Below are positions 1 to 9,820 of a stretch of DNA of 64,000 nucleotides, piece by piece. Where the stretch lies: assembly GCF_022965805.1 (NCBI RefSeq), contig NC_133101.1, forward strand, positions 12,065,069 to 12,129,068, in the 5' to 3' direction. This DNA is from Primulina eburnea. Lineage: Eukaryota; Streptophyta; Magnoliopsida; Lamiales; Gesneriaceae. Made by a program: the position numbers and the translations under genes. How positions within the stretch are numbered: the stretch's first letter is position 1; every line of letters begins with the position of its first letter. The notes under the pieces were generated by a model. That model did not search any database. It was given only the letters and a program-made list of their open reading frames with translations, and had not been told where the DNA came from.

Positions 1-2644
1 TAAAAATGTTGGATTTCGAATTCTTTTACGAATCGAGCTCGATTTTTTCCGAGAATCGGTTTTGGGCAAACAAGGAGTTTTAAAAGATCAAAAATATTAT
101 TTTGGAAAACTAATTTTATAAATTTTTATGTTTTAATTAAATAAGTGTTATTGGGTCCAATTTAATTATTTAAAGTAGGTTCAATTGCTCTTAAACTTGC
201 AAGCCCAAAACTCAAGCCCATTAGCATGTTGATTAAATTGTAAATAAGGACTCCAAGTTTTTCTAAACTAATAATTCATCTTCAATCAGCCGAAAATTCA
301 CTCCCACACACATACAATTTTAAAAATTAAGGGAAGGAAGAAAGGCTAGGATTCTTCGTCGTCCCGTCGTCCATCTTCGCACCCTCGCCAACGATTGAGT
401 ATTCGAGGGTTATAAACGCAAATGCACATTTTCTAAACTCTTTTAAACATTATACAAATCATAATACGCATGATTTAATTGTTTACGCATGAAAAAATAG
501 GTGTTTGAATATTTTTTCGGTAGAACATTTATTTTAAAAAATATGATGTTTTTACGCAAATATAAAGCACGTTATGATTTCCAACGAGTACGCTGCCAAT
601 ACATGATGATATATGGTTAAAACATGATAAAATTAAAAAGGATACAAGCTGGAAAACCGAGGGAAAAACCAGGAAGATACCGAGGATTTTGTGTTGGGTT
701 GCACTTGGGTCTAGGGCTCTGTTACTATGCATGGGTTCAGGTGGGCTCGGCCAGGGATGGCTCGGGTTCTAGGGGGTCATGGGTGAGGGCCTGATAGAGT
801 CCTATCAAGGCTAGGAATCATGGGTATCAACTGGTGAAGAGTCCACATGGGGTAGGACTCTTCCCATGCGTGAGTTTTGTTCAATGGAGGAACTGGTGCA
901 GCGAGGGTTTAAGGATTGGGATAGGTCATCTAGGAGGTGGTCCAGGGTCGGTTATAGTCAGGTGGACTCGGTGGTGGCTCGACTGGAAGTGTCCTAGATT
1001 AACTAGGAGTCCTAGTGCATCTAGGTAACCCACGCGTGTACTTAGGCTGAGGGGCAGAAGCGTTTCGTGGGCTTAAGAGCTTGTTCCATGGGCTGGACTT
1101 GGTCAGTAGGATTCCTAGGAGGGTTGGCTCAGGTTTTGCTTGAGGTGGCTTGACCATGGCTCTAGTAAATTAGGAGATGGCTCGGGTTGTTCAAGTAAGG
1201 GTCATATTTAGAATTAATTCAATAAAAAATTAGAACCATGGGTCTACGGGTGTGTTTCATGGTTCACAAGGATAGTTTAGGTAATAAAAAGGTTATGTTT
1301 AAAGTTTGGGAAGAAAATATTGAGTTTTGAATTTATTCGGGACTTAAACGTCTCACGAATCGTTAATTAAAGAATTAATTTAAAAACCTAGATTTAAGCT
1401 TAATAAAATTATGAAAAATTAGAATTAAGCTTAAATAATTATTTGGAATAAACCTATGTCATTAAAAGTAAGAAAAAGATAAAATCGAGAATTTTTACGT
1501 CTAGGGGAAAAACGGTCATTTTACATTTGAGAAAGTACGTAAAAGATTGGCAGCATCTCGAAGGATCATAACACATGTTAAATGATATTTTAGGATTTAA
1601 AATGATGATTTTTATGATAATATGATATCTTATGATTTATGGTAAAGGTGTGCAATTTTTACTATTGTAAAATGCTATTTTTTGTAAGCTATGCTATTTT
1701 ATTATTTTAAAAGAAAAAGAAAATATTTTGAGGGATGTGAGTTAACTGTGACAAATGATATGTGATATGTTGGGGATCCGTTTAAGAAAGAACGGTAAAC
1801 TTAGAATTTTGTGGAGATGTCGTGAGGGCCAAGGATCCAGAGGGAGCCCATATTCGGGCCAAGGCCCCAGAGGGATCCCGTCTATGGAAAAAAGCTCCAT
1901 AAGGACCCCGACGATCGTATTTCCATGGTGGAGCTTAGTGCCCACCCCTTTGGGCCATGTGGAGCTGAAGACTAATCAGTCTAGCGAAAGATAAAAACTA
2001 GTCACTTTCAAGGATCAAACTTCACCCAAAATGATAATTGATTGAAAGGTTTACGATTAAAATGATTTTATGATAAATGAATTACTTATGCTCTAAAGCT
2101 AATTTAAATGTTTTATTTATGCTCAAAAGCTATTTTAAATGATTTTACGATTTATGATTTAATTATGCTCAAAATGATTTTAAAGGGTTTATTTATGTTC
2201 AAAAGCTATTTTAAAAAAACTATGATTTTAATGCATGTGATTGTATATGTATTATTTGCTACTCATGTTTAGAACGTGCTGAGTCATTAGACTCAATAGG
2301 TTTGTATGATGCAGGATTTGATGATTTTATGAGAGACGCTGACGATTAAGTGGATCAAGTGCAGCAGTACACACCCAAGGACCATTTATGTTCCGCACTA
2401 GCTAGATAGATAAATAATTTAAAGATTTATGTTAATGATTTTATTATAGATATTTTTATGCTTTATTTTATTGTTAGTTGATCTTTTTAAAGATCGATGT
2501 AGGATTGTTGGTAGTTGACGATTTAAAGATTTATTTTATGCACTTGAGATTTCTTATGTTAAATTATTATGATTGTTAGATATGCAAAGTTATTTTATTT
2601 AGATTTTCGAGTTTATTATCTAAAAAAAAGTAGTGGTCGTTTCA
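1..2644 (+). repeat. 5' LTR of a Ty3/gypsy-type TR-GAG-like element (left edge cut by window)
   Basis: The left edge lies inside a long terminal repeat. Positions 1 to ~2365 align, with scattered changes, to the separated halves of the partner LTR at ~4464-4937 and 19253-21181. The partner starts at 4190 with TGTAACGTGCG, so roughly 280 bp of this copy lie outside the window and the full LTR is about 2.9 kb. The 3' boundary is set by a CA at 2643-2644 followed by the primer-binding site. The repeat is AT-rich at both ends with a GC-rich core (~660-1200) and holds no credible gene. Short reading frames such as those at 834-1028 and 1755-1994 are chance frames inside it. A run of ~30-bp imperfect repeats with core CCAGAGGGA lies at ~1827-1920. 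Confidence 0.85.
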
Positions 2645-2646
2645 TT

Positions 2647-2658
2647 TGGTATCAGAGC
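2647..2658 (+). other. Primer-binding site (initiator Met-tRNA type)
   Basis: TGGTATCAGAGC lies two bases after the LTR terminal CA. It is the usual complement of the plant initiator methionine tRNA 3' end and primes minus-strand DNA synthesis. It fixes the orientation (plus) and the LTR boundary. Confidence 0.85.
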
Positions 2659-2864
2659 TGAGGTTTTCCCCAAAAGGTTGTGTACTGTCACTCCGAGAAG
2701 CTCAAGAATTCACGCATCAAATATGTGAGTTTTTACTGCTTTATATTTTATATGCTAATTTTTTTTAAAATTCTTATATGATGCATGATATAAATGTTAG
2801 TTGCATGCTGCATGAAAAATGATTAAATGCATGTTGGTTACGTGGTTGGACGACGTGTATAGAG

Positions 2865-3873
2865 ATGCCTCCTAGAAGGATTTTACGTAGGACTGATGAG
2901 GTTAGACAGGAGGAAGAGATTCTACACCCTCCACCTAATCAAGATGCTAGTGCCCGTGTACCAGCCAGTACGACACGTTTACTAGAGCAACACGTAGGAA
3001 ATGGTGCAAGGGTTAGACCAGAGGCTGCTTATGAGCGTTTTAGGAAGATGAACCCCGAGGATTTTCATGGCACTACTGATCCATTTGTTGCTGAGAGATG
3101 GATTAGATCTTTAGAGGTGATCTTTTGTTACATGGAGATGGCGGAAGCTAATCGAGTTCATTGTACCATCTATCTGCTGAAGGGCGACGCTTACTTATGG
3201 TGGGAGGGAGCGAAGCGAGGGGTTAATCCAGATACATTGACTTGGGAGGAGTTCAAGAGGGTGTTCTATGACAAGTACTTCACATCTGATGTTCGTTCTA
3301 GGCTTAAGAGAGAGTTCATGAGTCTCCGTCAGGGGGATTGGTCTGTTGCAGAATTTGTACAGAAGTTTGATAGGGGCTGTCACTTTGTGCCCTTGATTAC
3401 GAATGATGCTGCTGAAAAATTACGACACTTTCTAGATGGTTTGAGGTCGACTATCCGTCGTGATGTGATGCTCAGTGATCCTACTGATTATACTACTGTC
3501 GTTGCCAAAGCTTTTAGAGCCGAGAAGTCACTGGAGGACATTGAGTGGGAGCTACAGCGAAAGAGGAACCGTGCTCAGCAAGCTAGTTAGAATAACAAGA
3601 AGCCTTATGTGGGATCGCCTAAGCAACCAGAACCGCCTAAACCACAAGGGTAACCACCTAGGGGGAACATTCTGAATGATGATGAGAGACCACTGTGCAA
3701 GGAGTGCAATCGTCCACATTTTGGCAAGTGCATGTGGGGAACCTACAAGTGCTTCAAATATGGAGATTTGGGACACAAGGCCTAAGGTTTGCCCAAAGTT
3801 CTAGCAACCCACTGCTGGAAGGGTCTATGTGATGCAAGCTGAGGAGTCTGAGGCAGAGCCGGCACGACTCTGA
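2865..3873 (+). pseudogene. gag: Ty3/gypsy gag (capsid) pseudogene, the only coding module of the element
   Basis: An open frame from 2865 (ATG 220 bp after the LTR) encodes 241 residues with a retrotransposon gag capsid domain at about residues 45-200: FHGTTDPFVAERW, then LLKGDAYLWWEGA, then FKRVFYDKYF. A TAG at 3588-3590 stops it. The same frame continues through two more stops (TAA ~3651 and ~3783) over a decayed zinc knuckle (CKECNRPHFGKCMWG, then CFKYGDLGHKA with key Cys lost). A last gag-like stretch (VYVMQAEESEAEPARL) lies in another frame and ends at 3873. No protease, reverse transcriptase or integrase follows: the polypurine tract comes within about 300 bp. The capsid type resembles Tekay-like chromoviruses. 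Gag would package element RNA in the cytoplasm, so this copy would need enzymes from another element. Confidence 0.85.
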
Positions 3874-4189
3874 TTTCTAGGTAACCTAGCTGTTTAACAT
3901 TGTTTCGATGCTTTTATTGCATGAAATGTTAAATTGGGTCAAGGGATTTGATTGGGATAATGAAGAACTTAGAGAAGAAAAGGCTGCATGCTCTACCTGA
4001 ACTGGATTTAGGAGTCAACGTTGGGAAATTTTGAGTTAGAAATGCAATTTTCAAGATTTGGAGGACCGAATTGAAAGAGTAAGATTTAAGTTAGAGGTTA
4101 AGTTTGAGGTGGATGAAGGAATCTAAGCTTTACAATCATCAAGAAAAAGAAAATTTCGAAGACGAAATTCTATTTAAGGGGGGGAGATT
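3874..4189 (+). other. Non-coding 3' internal region with polypurine tract
   Basis: No reading frame is recognisable. The stretch ends in a purine run AAGGGGGGGAGA (4176-4187) directly before the LTR start TGTAAC at 4190. That run is the polypurine tract that primes plus-strand DNA. The whole internal region (2645-4189) is only about 1.5 kb. Confidence 0.75.
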
Positions 4190-4937
4190 TGTAACGTGCG
4201 AAAAATCAACCTACGTAAACCACATGCATGTAAATTATTTTAATTATTTAATTGATTTTAAATGCTAGCATGCTACCTATTAAATGATTAAAGGTATGAT
4301 TACATGATTAAATGATTATATGACATGATTAAATAAAATTGAAAGATTTCACCCGAATATTCGACAATAGGCAGGGGAAAGAAGACAGGGGACGACCAAA
4401 ACTATAATATGTATTTTTCATTAAATATGTGTAAGGCTTCCTAATATGATTAAAAATGATTTAATTTTTCTAAAAATGTTGGAGTTCGAATTATTTTACG
4501 AGTCGAGCTAGAATTTTTCCCGAGCAGCCGGTTTTGGGCAAACAAGGAATTTTAAAAGATCGAAAATATTATTTTTGGGAAACTAATTTTATAAACTTTT
4601 ATGTTTTAATTAAATAAGTGTAATTGGGTCCAATTTAATTATTTAAAATAGGCCCAATTTCCCTTAAGCTTGCAAGCCCAAAACTCAAGCCCATTGGCAT
4701 GTTGATTAAATTGTAAATAAGGACTCCTAGGCTTTCTAAACTCATAATTCATCTTCAATCAGCAAAAAATTCACTCCCACACACATTCAATTTTCGAAAT
4801 TAAGGGAATGAAGAAAGGCTAGGATTCTTCGTCGTCAGGTCGTCCATCTTCGCACCCTCGCCAACGATTGAGTATCCGAACGTTATAAACGCAAAGACAT
4901 GTTTTCTAAACTCTTTCAAACATCATACAAATCATAA
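4190..4937 (+). repeat. 3' LTR of TR-GAG-like element, first part
   Basis: Starts TGTAACGTGCG after the polypurine tract. From ~4464 it matches window positions 1 onward. It is interrupted after CATAA (4933-4937) by the Sirevirus-like array and resumes at 19253 with the duplicated CATAA followed by TACGCATGATTT. The 5' LTR has the uninterrupted junction at ~463-480. Confidence 0.9.
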
Positions 4938-5100
4938 TGTTGAGGATCGAAGTTGAGTTTAGAGGGAGGGTGAATAAACTCTACTCGTTTTTCTTTCTTT
5001 CTGATGAGGTACTAAAATCCTGTTAGGGATAGTAGTTTATCTTGTGCGTAAACTTTCACCTGGATTACAATAAATCGTGCGGAAACAATCTGATGAAGTA
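4938..5100 (-). repeat. LTR-A, truncated 3' LTR of the left unit
   Basis: Matches the first ~163 bases of LTR-B (8702 onward). At 5100/5101 it switches abruptly to reverse-transcriptase sequence equivalent to ~15119 in the right unit. About 850 bp of LTR, the third ORF and the 3' part of pol are missing at this junction. The breakpoint shows only two or so bases of shared sequence (TA). Confidence 0.85.
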
Positions 5101-6608
5101 TTCTGATTGCTTCAAGCCTTGCTACTGGTACGTAGGTCTCATCAAAGTCTATTCCTTCTTCTTGTCTGAAACCTTGAGCTACCAATCTTGCTTTATTTCT
5201 CACCACTGTGCCTTCTTAATTGAGTTTGTTTCTAAATACCCACCGAGTTCCAATGACAGATTGGTGAGATGGTCTAGGTACTAGAAACCAAACTTCATTT
5301 CGTTTGAATTGATTCAGCTCTTCTTGCATGGCTTCAACCCAACTAGGATCCAGAAGAGCTTCTTCAATTTTTTTTGGTTCATCCTGAGATATAAAAGCAG
5401 CATGCATGTATTCATTAAGCATTTGCCTTCTGGTTCTTAAAGGCGCTGCTGGATTACCAATAACCAATGATGGAGGATGAGATTTTCTCCAGATAAAAGG
5501 ATTTAAAGGGACATCTTCCTGATTTGATATGTTGAGATTGTTCTCGACAGAACCAGTAGTAGGTTCTTGAGTGTCTTCTACTGGTATTGGTAGATCCAAA
5601 GTCTGTACTTCTGGTTCCAGTATTGGAATGTCTGGTTCTGGATTTTGAAGATCCTTGATGTTTGCTTCTACATCATCTTCAATGTCAATTTCCAAGTGAA
5701 TCCTGTCTATCCTGTTACTTAAATCAGATATGTTAGAAATTTCAGTAGCACTGCTGTCTTCATCAAAGACAACATGAATTGATTCCTCAACATTAAGAGT
5801 TCTATTGTTGAAAATTCTAAAGGCTTTGCTTACAGCAGAGTAACCAAGAAATAGTCCAGCATCTGATTTTGAGTCAAATGCAGTTAAATGATTTTTGCCA
5901 TTATTTAATACAAAACATTTGCAACCAAACAGATGAAAATAAGATACGTTAGGCTTTTTCCCTTTCCATATTTGATAAGGAGTCTGATTGTGCCTTTTGT
6001 TGACCATAGATCTGTTTTGCGTGTAACAAGCAGTATTGATAGCTTCAGCCCAGAAGCGCTGAGAGATGTCTGCATCTGCTAGCATTGTTCTAGTTGCTTC
6101 TTTTAGAGTTCTATTTCTCCTCTCAGCTACTTCCGTTTTGTTGAGGTGTTCTAACAGCTGAATATTCATGATGAATCCCCTGTTCATTCAAATATAACTC
6201 AAGATACTTGTTAGTGAACTCAGTACCCTGATCACTTCTGATTTTAATGATGGTAGTAGATTTTTCATTTTGAATCCTTTTCAGAGGCTTGATCAAGAGG
6301 CTACTGGTTTGATCTTTTCCTGCGAGAAATATTACCCAAGTGAATCTAGAAAAATCATCAATAACAACAAGTGTATATTTCATTCCCCCTAAGCTCATGA
6401 TGGGGATTGGACCAAATAGATCCATATCCAGTAGTTCCAGACATCTTGAAGTTGATTTGCTATCTTTGTTCTTGAAACTGGATCTTATCTGTTTCCCAAG
6501 CTGACAAGCAGAACAAACATGATTTATAACAAAGTTAATATCAGGTAATCCATCAACTATATTCTGCTTCTTGAGATAATTGATTGACTTGAAATTTAGA
6601 CGATTCAA
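5101..6608 (-). pseudogene. pol: Left-unit pol fragment: integrase plus truncated reverse transcriptase
   Basis: On the minus strand the integrase begins near 6608 (MNRLNFKSINYLKKQ). It runs through the zinc-binding CSACQLGKQIRSSF region and the catalytic core (LDMDLFGPIP, then IRSDQGTEF, then the RTPQQNG region). One extra T near 6129 shifts the frame relative to the right unit. The frame then continues through the integrase C-terminus into RT (PLRTRRQMLNEY to GTRWVFRNKLN). A TAA at 5216-5218 is also present in the right unit. RT ends at ARLEAIRI, where the deletion joins LTR-A. The enzyme cannot be functional: catalytic RT motifs and RNase H are gone. Confidence 0.85.
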
Positions 6609-6707
6609 TTTCTTGTGCCATAGCCAGTGTTTATTGCTAAGAGAAGCAACTAAGCATGTAGAAGTATTGACATAATTTGAGTTCCAAGAGACTCTGTAAG
6701 TGTTGCC

Positions 6708-7058
6708 TTATCTTTTTTCAGTTAACACAGTAGTTTTAGCAGAATCTCTAACTATACATGAATGCTTCTGAAAAGCTACAGAATAACCATTATCACATAG
6801 TTGACTAATGCTGATTAGATTGTAACAAAGATTGTCAACTAACAACACATCATTAATAGTTATTTTACCATGGATAATCTTACCCTTACCCATGGTTTTA
6901 CCTTTTGAGTTGTCTCCAAAAGTTATCTTTGGTCCAGTACAACTCACTATCTCGGAAAGTAGGTTTTTCTGTCCAGTCATGTGTCTGGAACATCCACTGT
7001 CCAGATACCATGTAGAGTTACTGACTTCTGCTTTCTTCTGCTGTTCCTGCAAACACAA
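6708..7058 (-). pseudogene. Left-unit aspartic protease with GAG-pre-integrase start
   Basis: A 116-residue frame contains STWYLDSGCSRHMTG, the copia-type protease site with the D-S-G catalytic motif, followed by LLVDNLCYNLISISQLCDNGY. This is the usual end of the copia protease domain that cleaves the polyprotein. The frame stops at 6708, just before the GAG-pre-integrase region. The same stop and frame change occur in the right unit at 16724, so the lesion is older than the split of the two units. Confidence 0.85.
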
Positions 7059-7081
7059 ATTTTAGTATCTGGTACCCAAAT

Positions 7082-8655
7082 CTATTTGGGTCCAAGCCTT
7101 ATCAGTCCCTTGGGGACCCACACTCGTACAATTCTTGGTGACCTTGTACTTCGGGTATCCAAAGATGTGTGTGCAACAGAAGGTCTGTTATTTCTAACAG
7201 TATGCATATTAAAATGTTGTTCCTCCCTTTTGTTTCTGTTTTCCAGTCTGTATCTCTTCTGAACAGGTTTAGAGTTGTAGTACTGGTAGTTTTTAACCTT
7301 CATAGGATGTTGTCTTCCAGAGTTGAATTCTTTTCTGAATCTAGAACTCTGGTCAACTTTTTTCTTAGGTTTAACGTAACCCAGACCATAGTGCATTTTT
7401 CTGTTCATCTGATTTACATTCCTTTCAACTGAAGCAGTAAGTACTTCTGGTTCCTGTACCACGCTGGATTTCACAAAGTTAATGTATTTCCCTTTGCACA
7501 TATCCAGTGTTGGCTTAGTATTCGTTTCAGAAGTACCTTCATTATTACAAAAACCGAGACCACTCCTATCTCCTGACTGTTTTTGTAATTCTTGCATCTT
7601 TTCTAGTGAAACAGAAGACTTGTTCCAAGCATTTACCAGTAGCGACAACTTCTGGTTTTCAGAAAGCACCTTTTGGTCATCCTTCTTATGTTTAGGACAA
7701 TCAGCAATGAAGTGACTTATCTTTCCACAGTTAAAGCATCCCATATCACCAGATGGTGAATCTTTCTTGAAATTGCGATTAGGACCCTGATAAGTTCGAT
7801 GGTTCTTCTTCATGAACCTGGAGAATTTCTTTACAATAAGGACATAGCATCACTACTGAGTTGTTCAGCGGTCTTCTCCAATGTATTGTCAATGATCACA
7901 GTAGGTAATGTCTGAGGTACAACTGTGGCAGTAGTAGAAGAGGTAGTGGCAGTAGCAGTAGCAGCAAGAGCCTTGGTGGGTAGGCTTGAAGGCTCTTCTC
8001 CACTTCTTACTTCCAATTCGAACTCGTAGGCTTTCAGATCTGCAAATAAGTCGTGCAGTTCCAACTTGTTCAAGTCTTTGGACACTCTCATAGCCATTGT
8101 TTTAACATCTCATTCTCTGGGTAAGGCTCTCATCACCTTGAGGGCTATTTCTCTGTTGCTATGCTCTTTACCCAGAGCTGTTAGCTCATTTACCAGGCTG
8201 CTGAATCTTTCATCAAACTCGTTTAGAGTTTCACCAGCTCTCATTTTTAGATTTTCGAACTTCTGCATTGCTACAGACAGTTTGTTTTCTTTCATTTGCT
8301 CATTTCCTTCACATATCTGGATGAGCTTCTCCCAAATATCTTTTACAGTAGAACACATTTTGATCTTGCTAAAAGTGTTCTTGTCGAGAGTTTTATACAA
8401 TATATCCTTCGCCACATTATCAAGGTTGGCCTTCTTCTTATCTTCACTGGTCCATTCACTTCTTGATTTTTCAACCATCTGTGGTGCACCCTCAGTAACA
8501 GCAACAACTGTATTAGGCTTTAATATTTTCAGTGGACCATCTGTGATGACATACCACATGTCATCATCTTGTGCTGCAAGATGAGCTTGCATTCTGATCT
8601 TCCAATCATCGAAATCTTCCTTAGAGAACATAAGGATCTTGCTGAAGTGTGCCAT
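7082..8655 (-). pseudogene. gag: Left-unit gag pseudogene (capsid N-terminal region and zinc knuckle retained)
   Basis: The likely start is ATG at 8655 (MAHFSKILMFSKEDFDDW); the frame is open further upstream only because it runs through the primer site. The N-terminal UBN2-type gag region covers 8655-8110 and has IWEKLIQICEGNEQ and LNEFDERFSSLVNEL. A TGA at 8110-8112 interrupts it after MRALPRE, and gag continues at 8097-7831 (LNKLELHDLFADLKAYEFEL). A 1-base frameshift near 7830 leads to the zinc knuckle CFNCGKISHFIADCPKHKK (~7745-7690). The sequence then jumps to KVLSENQKLSLLVNAWN, skipping about 90 residues present in the right unit. The C-terminal basic tail follows to 7082. Gag packages element RNA. 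Confidence 0.85.
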
Positions 8656-8687
8656 TTGTTGTAGTTTTTCACGAACAAGAATAACCC

Positions 8688-8699
8688 GCTCTGATACCA
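8688..8699 (-). other. Primer-binding site of left unit
   Basis: On the minus strand TGGTATCAGAGC follows the LTR-B terminus after a short spacer. It is complementary to initiator Met tRNA. It confirms that LTR-B acts as 5' LTR for the left unit. Confidence 0.8.
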
Positions 8700-8701
8700 A
8701 T

Positions 8702-9712
8702 TGTTGAGGATCGAAGTTGAGTTTAGAGGGGGGTGAATAAACTCTACTCGTTTTTCTTTCTTTCTGATGAGGTACTAAAATCCTGTTAGGGATAGTAGTT
8801 TATCTTGTGCGTAAACTTTCACCTGGATTACAATAAATCGTGCGGAAACAATCTGATGAAGTAATTGAAAGACAATAAAACAGTAGGCAGCAGTAGTTTA
8901 TGGAAGTTCGAAGATAAAATCTTCTACGTCTCCCCTTCTTCTGTTTCCAGAAGGTATAACTAAAAGACTTTGGATATTACAGTACAACTTTTGTACACAC
9001 CCACTTCAGAAGGACTTACACCTCAGCCTACTGAAACTCTTAGTTTCTCAACTCACAAAAAATGCGAAACACAAAGTTCTGAAAAGACTCTTTTCAGATT
9101 ACAAACTCTTCCTGATAAAATATAAGTGATGTAAAGATTGTGAAGAGTGTAAGAATCAGTAGCACAAGATGATCTTCAAAAGATCAGATATTAGCTATGA
9201 AGCGTGTGCTACTTTTCTTTGTGTTGAACTTTTAAGTACTCAAGGAATTTCGAGATTTGTCTGATAAGAGAGAATAGCTTTGTTCCTTGAAAGATGATAT
9301 TATGCGAAGTGTCGTATCGTATAAGGATTTGATCCAAGTATATATAAACGACTGAATTCAACGTTCATAATCAGAGGATGTCTCCAGATAACTGATACAA
9401 TCAGCTTTATTACCAAAAGAGGTTCCTGCAGAAAAGTTATAAAACAATCAGTCTTGTTTTATACTTAATTGGGTAAACTGCATTAAATGACTCCGTATAG
9501 TATTTAATGCTGCAATTAATACTAGTACTAGGAACTCTTTAACGGTAACAATTAAGGTAGCAACGTTAGGCAATCTCTTCTACTGGTTTTTGTATTACTA
9601 TCCTTTCTACTGGTTTAGTTTTATTAGACAAGTAGCTTCCTGATAAGTTAGTCTACTTCTTCTGGTCTACTGGTTTTAGTTATCATCGCCATAATAAAAT
9701 TCATGTCTAACA
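8702..9712 (-). repeat. LTR-B, shared between left and right Sirevirus-like units
   Basis: 1011 bp with TG/CA ends; on the minus strand it runs from TGTTAGACATG to CCTCAACA. It has a polypurine tract on its right (9713-9728, the 3' end of the right unit) and a primer site on its left (8688-8699, the 5' end of the left unit), so it serves as 3' LTR of one and 5' LTR of the other. It aligns along its whole length with LTR-C, with scattered substitutions. No gene is present. Confidence 0.9.
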
Positions 9713-9728
9713 ATTTCTCCCTTTGTGG
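9713..9728 (-). other. Polypurine tract of right unit
   Basis: The minus strand reads CACAAAGGGAGAAAT directly before the LTR start TGTTAG. This is the expected plus-strand primer position for the 3' LTR of the right unit. Confidence 0.75.
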
Positions 9729-9820
9729 TGATGCCAAAATCTAAACAGTAGAAAGTCGTTAAATAAAGCAGATAATCATGTAAGCAAAGGATAATGTCAA
9801 TAAAGTATCAAAGTAAATGA

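Noticed and set aside
3195..3383. Minus-strand frame opposite gag, and similar antisense frames over pol regions.
   Set aside because: They are shadows of strongly coding sense frames and show no family similarity.
6832..7715. Plus-strand frames opposite protease and gag of the left Sirevirus unit, repeated at 16848-17695.
   Set aside because: Both sets are antisense shadows, repeated only because the units are duplicated.
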